DNA of 64,000 bases from JAVBTT01 sp031550325 (GCA_031550325.1 JAVBOR010000007.1:1-64000), one strand, 5' to 3'; shown: positions 7,827-16,406, numbered from the stretch's first letter. The notes: generated by a model not told the origin, from the sequence alone. Made by a program: numbers and translations.

Positions 7827-8042
7827 TGGCTGTCAAAAAAATAGCGTCTGTGGTCTTTATCGGTTTTTGCGTCGAGCCTGACGCCCAAGGCGACAGGTCC
7901 TTGCTGGACCAAAACCCGATAAAGATGAAACCGCAATGCTTTCACGGATTCACTCCGGAAAAGCATTGCTTTGCAAACCGCTTCGGCGGTTTGATCTAAA
8001 CCTAATTTTGTCCAAGAACCGGAGGTTCTTGGACAAAACAAA
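7827..8042 (+). repeat. Intergenic hairpin element, copy R4
   Basis: 216-bp copy lying between two related hairpins (AGCGGACTGCCCGCTGC at 7810-7826 and AGCGGGTTACCCGCTGC at 8043-8059). The outer stem TCTTTATCGG/CCGATAAAGA (about 7853-7862/7917-7926) encloses CCTGACGCC/GGCGACAGG and GGTCC/GGACC. The AATGCTTTC/GAAAAGCATT, CAAACCGC/GCGGTTTG and TTTTGTCCAAGAACC/GGTTCTTGGACAAAA hairpins follow. It separates the 5' end of the hydratase gene from the 3' end of the gene at 8117. Confidence 0.8.
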
Positions 8043-8116
8043 AGCGGGTTACCCGCTGCAGCGCGTTAAAAAACTCTTCACGTTGGCAGCTTTATCGGTT
8101 TTATTTCGCCGAAAAA

Positions 8117-8737
8117 TCACTTCTCGCCGGACGGGACAAAGCTCAACGTCACCGAAGCGGACATTCCGTCCGACGAGGCAACGGGAAGCAGGAGAGAAGC
8201 CGGTATGCTAAAATCATCCCGCAATACGGTGTATACGGTCTGCGCGCGCTGTAAAGCAGCAGCTTTAGACTCGTCGGCGCCGGCATGCCCTTTGATGACG
8301 AGCAGCCATCCCGTAAAGTCCGGGACTGTGTACAAAGATTCGTCGGGGCACAAAAACCGCTCAATTTCCAAAGACATCGCGGCGTCAACCGTGTCGTCTG
8401 TGGATTCAAAGGACAGCGTCAGGGCCTGCTTGGACCAGTCGGTCCCATCGGACGGGGCCGATGACGGAGCCAGATCGGTGGGGGAGACGGGGATGGGCGT
8501 CAAGGTCGGCGTGGCGGGACTGGCCGACGCGCCGGCCGACGGAGCGGCCGATGTAAGGTGCGGGGTGGGCGAAATATCGGAGAGGTTTGGAACGGGCGGC
8601 GAAGGCTGAGCCGAACTGTCCTCAGACGACAGCGCGGCAAAAACCGCCGCGATGCACAAAATGAGTGCAAAAGCGAATACCGTGACCACAACACGGCCTT
8701 TAGCCGTTATTCGATAGACCTTCACAGTAGAAACCAT
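8117..8737 (-). CDS. Membrane-anchored protein with OmpA/MotB-like C-terminal segment
   Basis: About 206 aa. Visible are a short cytoplasmic N-terminus, one transmembrane helix (VVVTVFAFALILCIAAVFAAL), then a Pro/Ser/Thr-rich spacer (about residues 45-110). The C-terminal region WLLVIKGHAGADESKAAALQRAQTVYTVL recalls the peptidoglycan-contacting G-H-x-D...L-x-x-R-A pattern of OmpA/MotB domains, though it is short. It could link membrane to cell wall. The start is unsure: TTG 8743, ATG 8737 and GTG 8725 are in frame, and none has ideal SD spacing. It follows the gene at 8764 by 20-30 bp and is probably cotranscribed. Confidence 0.6.
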   Translation of the reverse strand: MVSTVKVYRITAKGRVVVTVFAFALILCIAAVFAALSSEDSSAQPSPPVPNLSDISPTPHLTSAAPSAGASASPATPTLTPIPVSPTDLAPSSAPSDGTDWSKQALTLSFESTDDTVDAAMSLEIERFLCPDESLYTVPDFTGWLLVIKGHAGADESKAAALQRAQTVYTVLRDDFSIPASLLLPVASSDGMSASVTLSFVPSGEK

Positions 8738-8763
8738 CCTCAACCAGCACGCCGCGACACGTG

Positions 8764-9495
8764 CTATTTTGTGATGAAGTCAAGAATTTCCTTCAACCGC
8801 TGCGCTTCGCCTTCTATGGTCAGGAACTGACGCTTGTGCAGGTTTTTGCGCTCGTTCATCGTCTGGCGAATGGCTTCAATCTGCGCCTGAAGCGATTCAA
8901 TCTCTCCGTTCAGCCGGGCCAGAACCTCTTCAGTGTGCGCGGCGAATGTCGAGGAGTACTCATTGAGTTTGGAAACGCGGTCGATACCGTCGTTGAGCAG
9001 GCGGTCAAAGTCAAATCCGGACGCGGAAACAATCTTGAGGACGATCGAACGGCGCATTTCAGCGGGAAGGGACTCCGGAAGGGTGCGCATGTACTCTTCA
9101 ATCAAGTACACCGTGTCCACGCCGTTTCCTTTCATGCGAAAGCTCTGATAGAGCTCGTCGACATCCAGATAGCGGTCGGCGTCAGGGCCGAGATCTTCGG
9201 GCGCAAGGGGTTCGTCATCACTCCAGAAGCTCTTGTCCAACATGCTTTCGGTAAATGATTTTCCGGTGCGAACCGAAGACGATTCGGAGGTGTACGCGCG
9301 AACGAACGCCTGCGGCTGCGGCTCAGGTTCAGGCAAGCTTTCGGGCTGCGCCTGTGCCGGGGAGTCGGCAGGCAAAGAAGGCGGCAGCTGAGTTTCATTC
9401 ACAGCCGCAGTGCCCTCGTCAACAGCCTCCGCGCTGAACAAACCCATCTTTTCAAGCATGTCCATGACCTTCCGATTATCTTTCTTTGGGGACAT
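8764..9495 (-). CDS. Conserved hypothetical protein with acidic linker and coiled coil
   Basis: 243 aa, function not recognised. The N-terminal ~30 residues (KKDNRKVMDMLEKMGLFS) look like a short conserved motif. A Pro/Glu/Gln-rich linker follows (about 35-65), then a globular middle. The C-terminal coiled coil (EEVLARLNGEIESLQAQIEAIR onward, about 190-240) is clear. No signal peptide or membrane helix is seen, so it is cytoplasmic. An SD-like GGGAGGTGTG precedes the ATG. It is first gene of a pair with the membrane-anchored OmpA-like protein; a joint envelope role is possible but unproven. Confidence 0.65.
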   Translation of the reverse strand: MSPKKDNRKVMDMLEKMGLFSAEAVDEGTAAVNETQLPPSLPADSPAQAQPESLPEPEPQPQAFVRAYTSESSSVRTGKSFTESMLDKSFWSDDEPLAPEDLGPDADRYLDVDELYQSFRMKGNGVDTVYLIEEYMRTLPESLPAEMRRSIVLKIVSASGFDFDRLLNDGIDRVSKLNEYSSTFAAHTEEVLARLNGEIESLQAQIEAIRQTMNERKNLHKRQFLTIEGEAQRLKEILDFITK

Positions 9496-9617
9496 GTGTC
9501 ACACCTCCCATCCCTCTGCGCACAGGTTAACATATGTATTTTACCCAATTAATACGAGCTTGTCAATTGTTTTTCAAGGTTTTCCAAAGCGCTGCGGGAA
9601 AACACTTGAAAAATGCC

Positions 9618-9646
9618 TGTACAACCGCGCGAAAAAGGTATACAAT
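9618..9646 (+). promoter_or_regulatory. Sigma-A promoter of the zinc-ribbon gene
   Basis: TGTACA, 17 bp, TACAAT, 66 bp before the ATG. Confidence 0.5.
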
Positions 9647-9712
9647 TGGGGAAACGTCGGATAGATACGCATAACCGGCAGAGAATGAGCATTCGAAACG
9701 GAGGATGGCTCC

Positions 9713-10318
9713 ATGATATGCAATAACTGTCAGCGCGAAATTTACGACAACACGAAATTTTGCCCTTACTGCGGAATGCAGATGATCGCCGCGCCGCCGG
9801 ACATAAGCCGCGCCGCCTACAGCGTCGCGTCTTATGAGGAAAACTCAGCTGAGTCGGTCGCGGAGCCCGTCCAGACCCTTGCTGAGGAAACAGCCGCCGC
9901 CCCGGCAGAGGACACCGTCAGGTTTTCACCCCACATGGCGGAGGAGGCAGATGTTCGGCCGTACACGCCAATGGGATACGCGCCGCCCGTGCAAACGCCC
10001 CCGGTGCAGACGTCGCCTCAGGCTGCGGCGGAAGAGCCGCGCGGCGGCATTACCGTCAAGCGTGATCCCCAGACCAGACCGCTGAGCACCGGCCAGTTCT
10101 GGCTGATGGAGTTTGTGTTCATGATTCCGATCATCGGGCTTGTGGTGATGTGCGCGTGGGCGCTTGGAAGGGGCAACGTAAACCGCGCCAATCTGGCCAG
10201 GGCAAAGCTGCTCATGTGCTTTATCGTGTTGTTTATTCTTCTTTCGGCGATTGTCGTGCTGCTTGCGCTGGCTGCGAACGGGCTGATTGCCCTGCCCGCC
10301 GTTCAGCTGATTTGGTAG
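9713..10318 (+). CDS. Zinc-ribbon membrane protein
   Basis: 201 aa. An N-terminal zinc ribbon has two CxxC pairs (CNNC at residues 3-6 and CPYC at about 19-22). A low-complexity Ala/Pro/Glu linker follows (about 30-120). Then come two predicted transmembrane helices (FWLMEFVFMIPIIGLVVMCAWAL and LLMCFIVLFILLSAIVVLLAL) separated by a short basic loop. Such zinc_ribbon_2 plus membrane-hairpin proteins are common in Clostridia and have no assigned function. SD GGAGG lies 7 bp before the ATG. Confidence 0.75.
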   Translation: MICNNCQREIYDNTKFCPYCGMQMIAAPPDISRAAYSVASYEENSAESVAEPVQTLAEETAAAPAEDTVRFSPHMAEEADVRPYTPMGYAPPVQTPPVQTSPQAAAEEPRGGITVKRDPQTRPLSTGQFWLMEFVFMIPIIGLVVMCAWALGRGNVNRANLARAKLLMCFIVLFILLSAIVVLLALAANGLIALPAVQLIW

Positions 10319-10384
10319 CTTCGGGCGTTTCCAAAGCGGTAGCATGGAAGGAAATTGCGCGTCTTCCGAAATGGAGTGAGACAG

Positions 10385-11275
10385 TTGACAGAAATGGGTA
10401 GAGACGGCGACTCGAATCAAATCACGCGCCGGCATTTTGACTCCTTGCTGCTGGAAATGCGGCACATCGACGCCGTAGAGCCGTCCACGGACTTTGAACT
10501 GTACGGGCATACCTTCAAGACGCCCGTTATGCTGGCAGCGCTGTCCCATTTGGGCGGAGTGCATCCCGACTCTCTGGTCGAGGTGGCCAAGGGCGCCGCC
10601 GAGGCGGACGCCGTGATGTGGGCGGGAATGGGGGATGACGCCGAACTTGAGGCGATCATTGCCACCGGCGCGAAAACTGTGAAGATTATCAAGCCCTACG
10701 CCGACAGCGAGCTGATTTTCCATAAGATCGCGCACGCCGAGGCCAGCGGGGCCATCGCCGTCGGCATGGACATAGACCATGCGTTTACCAAGAAGGGCAC
10801 GGTTGACGTCGTACAGGGAAAGCAGCTTGCGCCCCAAACGCTCGACGACCTGAAGCGTTTTGTCGGCGCGACCAAGCTTCCGTTTGTTGTAAAGGGCGTA
10901 CTCAGCGTCCGGGACGCGCTGAAGTGTCTGGACGCCGGAGTGGGCGGTATTGTGCTGTCCCATCATCACGGCATCATGGACTACGCGGCGGCGCCGCTGA
11001 TGGTCCTTCCGGCCGTTGCCGAGGCGGTGGGCGGGAAGATTCCCCTGTTTGTGGACTGCGGCGTACAACGCGGCATGGATGTGTTTAAGGCCCTGGCGCT
11101 CGGCGCGTCGGCTGTTTCTGTCGGCCGGGCCGTCCTGGAGCCGCTGAGAAACGGTGGCGCTGAAGGCGTGCGGAAGGTGCTGGACGGCATGACCGCCGAG
11201 CTGAAAGGCGCGATGGCCTATACCTGCACGAAGAGTGTGCGGGAGATTGATCCCACGCTGATCCTGCGGCGATAG
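10385..11275 (+). CDS. Alpha-hydroxy-acid oxidising protein (FMN-dependent)
   Basis: 296 aa from the TTG at 10385, preceded by GGAGTGAG. The TIM-barrel FMN oxidase/dehydrogenase family (lactate oxidase, IDI-2-like) is supported by FKTPVMLAALSHLGG near the N-terminus and the barrel-strand lysine in PFVVKGVLSVRDALKCLDAG. The active-site stretch GGIVLSHHHGIMDYA corresponds to the family's S-N-H-G-G loop. The FMN-phosphate loop is VDCGVQRGMDVFKALALGASAVSVGRA. It is shorter than classical family members at the N-terminus, and the HHHG loop departs from the common NHGG. The substrate is unknown. Confidence 0.85.
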   Translation: MTEMGRDGDSNQITRRHFDSLLLEMRHIDAVEPSTDFELYGHTFKTPVMLAALSHLGGVHPDSLVEVAKGAAEADAVMWAGMGDDAELEAIIATGAKTVKIIKPYADSELIFHKIAHAEASGAIAVGMDIDHAFTKKGTVDVVQGKQLAPQTLDDLKRFVGATKLPFVVKGVLSVRDALKCLDAGVGGIVLSHHHGIMDYAAAPLMVLPAVAEAVGGKIPLFVDCGVQRGMDVFKALALGASAVSVGRAVLEPLRNGGAEGVRKVLDGMTAELKGAMAYTCTKSVREIDPTLILRR

Positions 11276-11281
11276 GACGCC

Positions 11282-12139
11282 TTAGGACTCCACGCGGTAG
11301 GAGACAAACGCGAACTTTTTGGAGTCGGGCGACCAGGAGTTGACGTTCATGGTTCCCTGTCCTCCAAAGAGGCTCAGCAGTGTGGTGGGATGCCCGCCCG
11401 CCGAGGGCATACAGCGTAGCAAAACGTTTTTTTCAGGAGGGTGATCCCCCGGGGCGACGTCTCCCTTGTGGTAACTGATCATGACAACATGCTGGCCGTC
11501 GGGCGAGAGATGTGGGAACCATGTGTTCAACTCCTCGTCGGCGGTCATTTGCGTCTGCTCCGAGCCGTCGGCGTTCATGCGCCAGACCTGCATCAGGCCG
11601 CTGCGCACGGAGTTAAACCAAATCGATTTCCCATCGGGGGAATACTCCGGGCCGTCGTCAAGCCCGCCTGTTTTGGTCAGGCGGATTTCCTGGCCGCCCG
11701 CGGTGGGGATGGCGTAAATGTTAAACGGCTCGCCGTTGCGGCCCGCGCAGTAGGCCAGCGTTTTGCCGTCCGGGGAAACGCCGTGAAGGAAACTCGGCGC
11801 TTCGGAGGTCACGAGACGCGGCTGTCCGCCTGCGAAGGGAACGACCCAGATGCGTGAATAGGGATCCTCCCGCGTGCCGGCGCTGAGGGCGATAAAGCTC
11901 CCGTCGGCGCTCAGAACATGGTCGTTGTTGCACAGCGTGCACAGTCCTGTGTCGATGGGAAGTGACTGGCGGGTGGCCAGGTCGAAGCGGTAGAGCAGCC
12001 CGCCGGCGTTATACACCAGCTCTTTTCCGTCGGGCGTCCAGTTGGGCGCTTCCAGGTGAAGGTCAAACTCTTTCAAGATAGTCGCCGCACCGGTGTCGAG
12101 ATCATAGGTTTGCAGGATGCTGGTTACTTTTTTACGCAT
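11282..12139 (-). CDS. TolB-like WD40/beta-propeller protein
   Basis: 285 aa from the ATG at 12139, which has AGGAG 6-11 bp upstream; an upstream in-frame extension lacks an SD. It contains at least five PD40-type repeats with the SPDGK signature (APNWTPDGKELVY, GVSPDGKTLAYCAG, EYSPDGKSIWF, HLSPDGQHVVMISY, SWSPDSKKFAFVSY), giving a beta-propeller. No signal peptide is seen, so it is cytosolic, unlike periplasmic TolB. Family members are often called WD40-like or protein TolB; a binding or oligo-peptidase-like role is unproven. It converges with the FMN oxidase (6-bp gap). Confidence 0.8.
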   Translation of the reverse strand: MRKKVTSILQTYDLDTGAATILKEFDLHLEAPNWTPDGKELVYNAGGLLYRFDLATRQSLPIDTGLCTLCNNDHVLSADGSFIALSAGTREDPYSRIWVVPFAGGQPRLVTSEAPSFLHGVSPDGKTLAYCAGRNGEPFNIYAIPTAGGQEIRLTKTGGLDDGPEYSPDGKSIWFNSVRSGLMQVWRMNADGSEQTQMTADEELNTWFPHLSPDGQHVVMISYHKGDVAPGDHPPEKNVLLRCMPSAGGHPTTLLSLFGGQGTMNVNSWSPDSKKFAFVSYRVES

Positions 12140-12350
12140 GGCAAACTCCTTTTGTTTTGGCCGAGGCCGCAACATAAAAATATGGATTTCAAGCACATCC
12201 GCTCGAAATCCAAGAAAGGGAAGGGTTTCTCCGAGCCGCGCATCAAATCAGGGGCATATCCGCGCGAGCGGGAATAGATTTGCTTCTTTTATATACCTTT
12301 TTGGCGGCACTGTCAAGCGCCGGCAAAACGCCCGCTGCAGAAAAACGGCA

Positions 12351-12379
12351 TTGTAATGACCGCGCAAAGGCGATATAAT
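12351..12379 (+). promoter_or_regulatory. Sigma-A promoter of the nitroreductase gene
   Basis: TTGTAA, 17 bp, TATAAT, 41 bp before the ATG. An AGGAGG SD follows. Confidence 0.7.
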
Positions 12380-12420
12380 GAACAGCGAAATCCTGGGTAA
12401 TTTTTGAAGGAGGCTGTGAA

Positions 12421-12975
12421 ATGACAAACCCCGTTTTAGAAACCATTGCCGCGCGTAGAAGTGTTCGCGCATACACGGACGAGAGCCTGACGGGAGAACA
12501 GATTGACGCCCTGACCATGGCGGCGCTCGCGTCGCCCAGCGGGATGAACAAGCAGCCCTGGCAGTTTATTTTGGTGCAGAATCTCGAAATGCTGCATGAA
12601 ATGGAGAACGACATCGTAGAGTATTTTGTAAAGGCCGGGGATACCGAGGCGGTACAGCGGCTGCAGTCGCGGAAAAACCAGGTGTTTTATGACGCGCCGC
12701 TGGTCATCTTCGTCGCGGTCAAGGGAGACCCCGGCGTGCTGGTCGACGCGGGCATCGCGGTGCAGAACATCTCGCTGGCCGCCGCGTCGATGGGATTGGG
12801 CAGCGTCATTCTGGGGTATCCTTCCTATATGTTTGCCGGAGAGCACCGCGCCGACTGGGAAAAGAGGCTCGGCTTTCCTGATGGATACCAGTTTGGCATC
12901 AGCATCGCCGTGGGCCACGCCGCCGACAGCGGCGCGCAGCATCCGCACGACCAGAGCAAAATCACTGTGCTCTGA
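12421..12975 (+). CDS. Nitroreductase family protein
   Basis: 184-aa FMN-dependent oxidoreductase, probably a homodimer. FMN-phosphate contacts lie in the N-terminal AARRSVRAYTDE (R-R-S-x-R, about residues 10-21) and in ASPSGMNKQPWQF (about 38-50). The central AGIAVQNISLAAASMGLGSV helix and the C-terminal PDGYQFGISIAVGH are also typical. Compact Clostridia members are numerous and their physiological acceptors are usually unknown. It may be cotranscribed with the gpsA-like gene 57 bp downstream. Confidence 0.9.
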   Translation: MTNPVLETIAARRSVRAYTDESLTGEQIDALTMAALASPSGMNKQPWQFILVQNLEMLHEMENDIVEYFVKAGDTEAVQRLQSRKNQVFYDAPLVIFVAVKGDPGVLVDAGIAVQNISLAAASMGLGSVILGYPSYMFAGEHRADWEKRLGFPDGYQFGISIAVGHAADSGAQHPHDQSKITVL

Positions 12976-13032
12976 GCGCGCAAAGCTGTCAAGAACAGCG
13001 CGAAAGATCAAGGTTATTTCTGAGGTGAGGCA

Positions 13033-14004
13033 TTGAAAGCTGCGGTTTTGGGCAGCGGACGCTGGGCGTCCTTTTTGGCGTGGTATTTGCAGACCATTGG
13101 CGTAAAGACACTTCTCTGGGGGCGGGAGGGCTCCGGCCATCTTCGCGAGCTCATGGAGACAAGGAAAAACGATTACATACAGCTGCCGCCGGACGTTGAG
13201 CTGACCAGCGACCTGGGGAAAGCGCTCGCGTTTGGCGACATTACACTGGTCGCCATCAGCGCGCAGCAGCTTCGCGTTCTGCTGCGCGAGGCGCGGGCCA
13301 TGATTCGCGGCCAACTTGTTTTGTGTATGAAAGGGCTGGAGGAACGGTCCGGACTGCGCCTGACGCAGGTGGCCGAGCAGGAACTGGGGAAAGCCGTTCC
13401 CACCGCAGTTTGGGTCGGGCCGGGGCATCCGCAGGACTTTGTCCGCGGTGTGCCAAACTGTATGGTCATCGATTCATCCGACCAGAGGCTGACGCGCGAG
13501 TTGGCGGACGCGCTGACGGGGCAGCTGATTCGCTTTTACTACGGCGAGGACTTGATCGGTACCGAAATCGGCGCTGCCGCGAAAAATGTGGTGGGCATCG
13601 CCGCCGGTATGCTCGACGGCATGGGGTTTTCCTCGCTCAAGGGCGTGCTGATGGCGCGCGGCGCGCGGGAGATTTCGCGGCTGGTCGGGGCCATGGGCGG
13701 GGAGGAAATCACCATTTACGGCCTCTGTCACCTGGGAGACTATGAGGCCACATTGTTTTCGCCGCACAGCCACAATCGGACGTTTGGCGAGTGCATTGTG
13801 CGCGGGCAGCCCTATGGGCAGCTCGCCGAGGGCGCGGCCACGGCCTTTTCGCTGATGCGCCTGTCTGAACTATACGGCGTTGAGCTTCCGATCTGCCGCG
13901 CCATTTCCAAAACGCTGCGGGGAGAGGTTGAACCGCGCAGCGCGCTGACGGATTTGTTCGCCCGGGAATCCACGGTGGAGTTTTATGGCCCTGGGCGTGT
14001 GTAG
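13033..14004 (+). CDS. gpsA: NAD(P)-dependent glycerol-3-phosphate dehydrogenase-like protein
   Basis: 323 aa from a TTG start preceded by GAGGTGAGG. GpsA makes sn-glycerol-3-phosphate from dihydroxyacetone phosphate for phospholipid synthesis. The Rossmann motif AVLGSGRWASFLAWYL opens the protein. The catalytic-lysine helix EIGAAAKNVVGIAAGML is well kept, as is NRTFGE near the substrate loop. Divergent points are GPGHPQDFVRGVP where many GpsA proteins have S-G-P-S-F-A, and GLCHLGDYEATLFS in place of the usual G-L-G-D segment. It is therefore GpsA-like with altered loops; a different sugar-phosphate substrate cannot be excluded. Confidence 0.8.
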   Translation: MKAAVLGSGRWASFLAWYLQTIGVKTLLWGREGSGHLRELMETRKNDYIQLPPDVELTSDLGKALAFGDITLVAISAQQLRVLLREARAMIRGQLVLCMKGLEERSGLRLTQVAEQELGKAVPTAVWVGPGHPQDFVRGVPNCMVIDSSDQRLTRELADALTGQLIRFYYGEDLIGTEIGAAAKNVVGIAAGMLDGMGFSSLKGVLMARGAREISRLVGAMGGEEITIYGLCHLGDYEATLFSPHSHNRTFGECIVRGQPYGQLAEGAATAFSLMRLSELYGVELPICRAISKTLRGEVEPRSALTDLFARESTVEFYGPGRV

Positions 14005-14049
14005 AAAGATGTCCTGACTGTGCTTTGTGCGTGGAAGGAGCGAGTGTAA

Positions 14050-15333
14050 ATGAGTTGCGGCGAGCAAGGGCCTTTAGAGGCCGACACGCGCAGACGGTCA
14101 CGCATTTTGCATCTTGCCGCGAAACAAAACCCCGCCAATGAGCGGTGGAAGGCATTTTTGGAGCTTGTACGCGGCGCATTCGCCGTTCTCGCGCTGCTCA
14201 TTCTTGTTCTGTTCGGCTTTGTCTGGCCCTCGCCCGATCTGCTGACGCTCGGCTTTGGGGCTGTGGCCGCGCTCACTTTTTTGCTGGGGCTGCTGCCCGC
14301 GGCGCTGCGCGAGTACATGGGCTGCCCGTCGGGCTGGCACCGCTATGACCGCGAGCGGCTTTGCCTGGGAGAAGAGGCGCTGACGCTGATTATGAACAGG
14401 CGGCGCGGCCTTCCCTGGCAGGGCGCCGAAGAGTTTGTGTGGGTGATGCCGTACGCCGGCATCAAGAGGCTTGAATACGACAGAGCGCTCAAGCGCGTAC
14501 GGGTGATCGGAAGCATTGATCCTGATGCGAGCCGCATACCGGCGGGGCAAGACCTCCCCAAGGGCATGCGCGCTGCGGAGCAGGTTTCCAAAGCGCAGGC
14601 GCGGTATGTGGACATCCCCATGTACTTCGCCGGCGGGGATGAGATGATCGCCGAGCTTGAGGCCCGCAGCGGGACGTTTGTCCATCCGGCCAAGCGCGCC
14701 GATGACATGGCCGATCTGCGGGATCTGCCAGGGCTGACCCCTGAGCCGAAGTTTTTTCGGAGCCTGACCATGGGCCTGGCAGCCTTTTGCGCGCTTTTTT
14801 TGCTGGTGTTTCTCTGGCAGGGGCAGTATCTGAAGACGCACCCTTATGTGCCGTTTGCGCCGACTGACAAGCAGACGCTGCGCGGGGTCCATTCGGCGGG
14901 CGAGGATGTGATGCTGGACGGCTGCCGCGTCACCGTGGAGGCTGCCCGGCGCGAAGGGGACTTGATCGCCGTCTCGCTGTCACTGGAAAACGCCAATGAC
15001 ACCGATGTGATGTTTCATGCGCCGGGGGATGAGAAATGTAATGTGGCGGCGCGCTGTTTTGATGGCGGCGAGGAGTTGCCCTGTGTTCTCGAGGGCGGGC
15101 AGGATGTCCGCGTGCAAATTGCGCCGGGCGGAGAGGTCAAGCTGACGTTTGCGGTGCGCGTGCCTGAGGGCTCGCCTGACTCACTGCTGCTGCTGATCAA
15201 CAGCGACGAGTGGCCGGCGTATCCGGATTTTTGGCGCAAGCCCTACAAAGGAAACGCCGTTTGGCTTGAGGGCGGCGACGCGCCCGTCAAGGGAAACGAG
15301 ATTGCGTTTTTGCTGGAGCTTAGATACGCTTAG
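14050..15333 (+). CDS. Membrane protein of unknown function
   Basis: 427 aa, not recognised. After ~35 charged residues there are two adjacent transmembrane helices (GAFAVLALLILVLFGFVW and LTLGFGAVAALTFLLGLLPAAL, about 38-80). A ~160-residue soluble region follows, with a YxxIKRLEYDRALKRVRV pattern reminiscent of bacterial PH-like domains. A third helix (MGLAAFCALFLLVFLW, about 240-255) precedes an extracellular beta-rich C-terminal domain. That domain (VTVEAARREGDLIAVSLSLENANDTDV, about 295-425) recalls DUF4352-type folds. SD AAGGAG lies upstream. It follows gpsA by 45 bp and may share its transcript. Confidence 0.6.
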   Translation: MSCGEQGPLEADTRRRSRILHLAAKQNPANERWKAFLELVRGAFAVLALLILVLFGFVWPSPDLLTLGFGAVAALTFLLGLLPAALREYMGCPSGWHRYDRERLCLGEEALTLIMNRRRGLPWQGAEEFVWVMPYAGIKRLEYDRALKRVRVIGSIDPDASRIPAGQDLPKGMRAAEQVSKAQARYVDIPMYFAGGDEMIAELEARSGTFVHPAKRADDMADLRDLPGLTPEPKFFRSLTMGLAAFCALFLLVFLWQGQYLKTHPYVPFAPTDKQTLRGVHSAGEDVMLDGCRVTVEAARREGDLIAVSLSLENANDTDVMFHAPGDEKCNVAARCFDGGEELPCVLEGGQDVRVQIAPGGEVKLTFAVRVPEGSPDSLLLLINSDEWPAYPDFWRKPYKGNAVWLEGGDAPVKGNEIAFLLELRYA

Positions 15334-15400
15334 GGCAAAACGCGCGAGCCGCCGGAGAAAGCGGGGAATCTGCGTTGGTCAATCTCTTGCGACAAAGCGA

Positions 15401-15429
15401 TTGACAACAAAGCCCGCGTGTGGTACCAT
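15401..15429 (+). promoter_or_regulatory. Sigma-A promoter of secG
   Basis: TTGACA, 17 bp, TACCAT, 38 bp before the secG GTG. Confidence 0.7.
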
Positions 15430-15467
15430 AAAGAGCAAATGCTGTAATTTGGCTTGGAGGGGTTTCT

Positions 15468-15710
15468 GTGACACCCGTAATGATTATCGTGTCCATCGCG
15501 CAAGTAATAACCTCGCTGTTTTTGATCGCCGTTGTTTTGCTCCAATCCGGAAAACGCTCGGGTCTTTCGGGCGCGATTGCCGGTGCGGCCGACACGTTTA
15601 TGGCAAAAAACAAAGCGAAGACCTGGGATGCCCGCCTGGCGAAAATGACCAAGTGGGTGGCGATCGCGTTTATTGTGCTGACGCTCGTCCTGCTGCTGCT
15701 CCCCGTATAG
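15468..15710 (+). CDS. secG: Preprotein translocase subunit SecG
   Basis: 80-aa small subunit of the SecYEG translocon. GTG start with GGAGGGG 8 bp upstream. Two transmembrane helices (IIVSIAQVITSLFLIAVVLLQ and WVAIAFIVLTLVLLLLPV) flank the conserved loop QSGKRSGLSGAIAGAADTF, diagnostic of SecG. It has its own promoter and terminator, and tRNA-Ser follows. Confidence 0.93.
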   Translation: MTPVMIIVSIAQVITSLFLIAVVLLQSGKRSGLSGAIAGAADTFMAKNKAKTWDARLAKMTKWVAIAFIVLTLVLLLLPV

Positions 15711-15754
15711 GTGATGCAGGGTTTGCTTCTTTCGCGTGTTGGAAAGAGGTTTTG

Positions 15755-15783
15755 AAATGCGGCCCAAAATTGGGTCGCATTTT
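15755..15783 (+). terminator. Rho-independent terminator of secG
   Basis: 13-bp stem AAATGCGGCCCAA/TTGGGTCGCATTT (one G-U pair) with 2-nt loop and terminal Ts, 45 bp past the secG stop. Confidence 0.8.
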
Positions 15784-15909
15784 CCGAGTAGGCGTTCCGA
15801 AGCGGTCATAACGGGGCGGTCTTGAGAATGTTGCTAAATCAAGGTTTTGCAGTATAGTAAGTTCTCCCGAAAAGTGTTTATCTAACACTAAAGAGTATTA
15901 AGATCATAC

Positions 15910-15997
15910 GGAAGCGTGGCCGAGTGGTTTAAGGCACCGGTCTTGAAAACCGGCAATCCGCAAGGATTCGTGAGTTCGACTCTCACCGCTTCCGCCA
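15910..15997 (+). tRNA. tRNA-Ser (anticodon UGA)
   Basis: Acceptor stem GGAAGCG/CGCTTCC (15910-15916/15987-15993), discriminator G and encoded CCA (15995-15997). Anticodon arm CCGGTCTTGAAAACCGG gives anticodon TGA. The long variable arm (CAATCCGCAAGGATTCG) and the T-loop GTTCGACTC are typical of class II serine tRNA. A TTGCTA, 16 bp, TATAGT promoter-like pair (-10 near 15853) and a small AGTGTT/AACACT hairpin precede it. Confidence 0.97.
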
Positions 15998-16010
15998 TAA
16001 ATCAATTATG

Positions 16011-16044
16011 CGCCTGGCTGTTTTGAGAGCCGGCGTATTTTTTT
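16011..16044 (+). terminator. Terminator of tRNA-Ser
   Basis: CGCCTGGCT/AGCCGGCG stem with 8-nt loop, followed by TATTTTTTT, 14 bp past the encoded CCA. Confidence 0.85.
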
Positions 16045-16295
16045 GCGCCCGACGACCAAGTGCTTTTCCCTAAACAGCGTCCCTCAAACTGGGGAAAGTC
16101 AACTTCTCGGCGAGAGCTAGCGCTACACTTTTCTTTGACTTCTGCTCAAGGTGTGAGTATGCTTGTGTCAAGACATCCATAAATCTGGCAAATAGAAATA
16201 GGCATAAAAATTGCGTAGTTAATATTGATAACTAAACAGTTGCGGCAGCTCCTGTTTCTGTTCGCAGTATGCTTATACGGTGCAGTTAGTTTTAT

Positions 16296-16406
16296 TCACT
16301 GCTTATTGTTTTTGTCATCTTTCTTTTTCTTTATGACAAGGAATAAACCATATAAACCACCAATTACAGCCCCTGCTAATGTTAGCCAGACTATCTCCCA
16401 ACCCAT
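16296..16406 (-). CDS. Small single-span membrane protein (36 aa)
   Basis: Starts at the ATG at 16406, 8 bp after a strong GGAGGTG SD; the longer in-frame reading has no SD. The product has one hydrophobic span (WEIVWLTLAGAVIGGLYGLFLVI) and a very basic, polar tail (KKKKDDKNNKQ). Glycines in the span (A-G-A-V-I-G-G) could pack in oligomers. Resemblance to small toxins or phage-type holin fragments is superficial. Function unknown. The strong SD is the main evidence that it is translated. Confidence 0.5.
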   Translation of the reverse strand: MGWEIVWLTLAGAVIGGLYGLFLVIKKKKDDKNNKQ

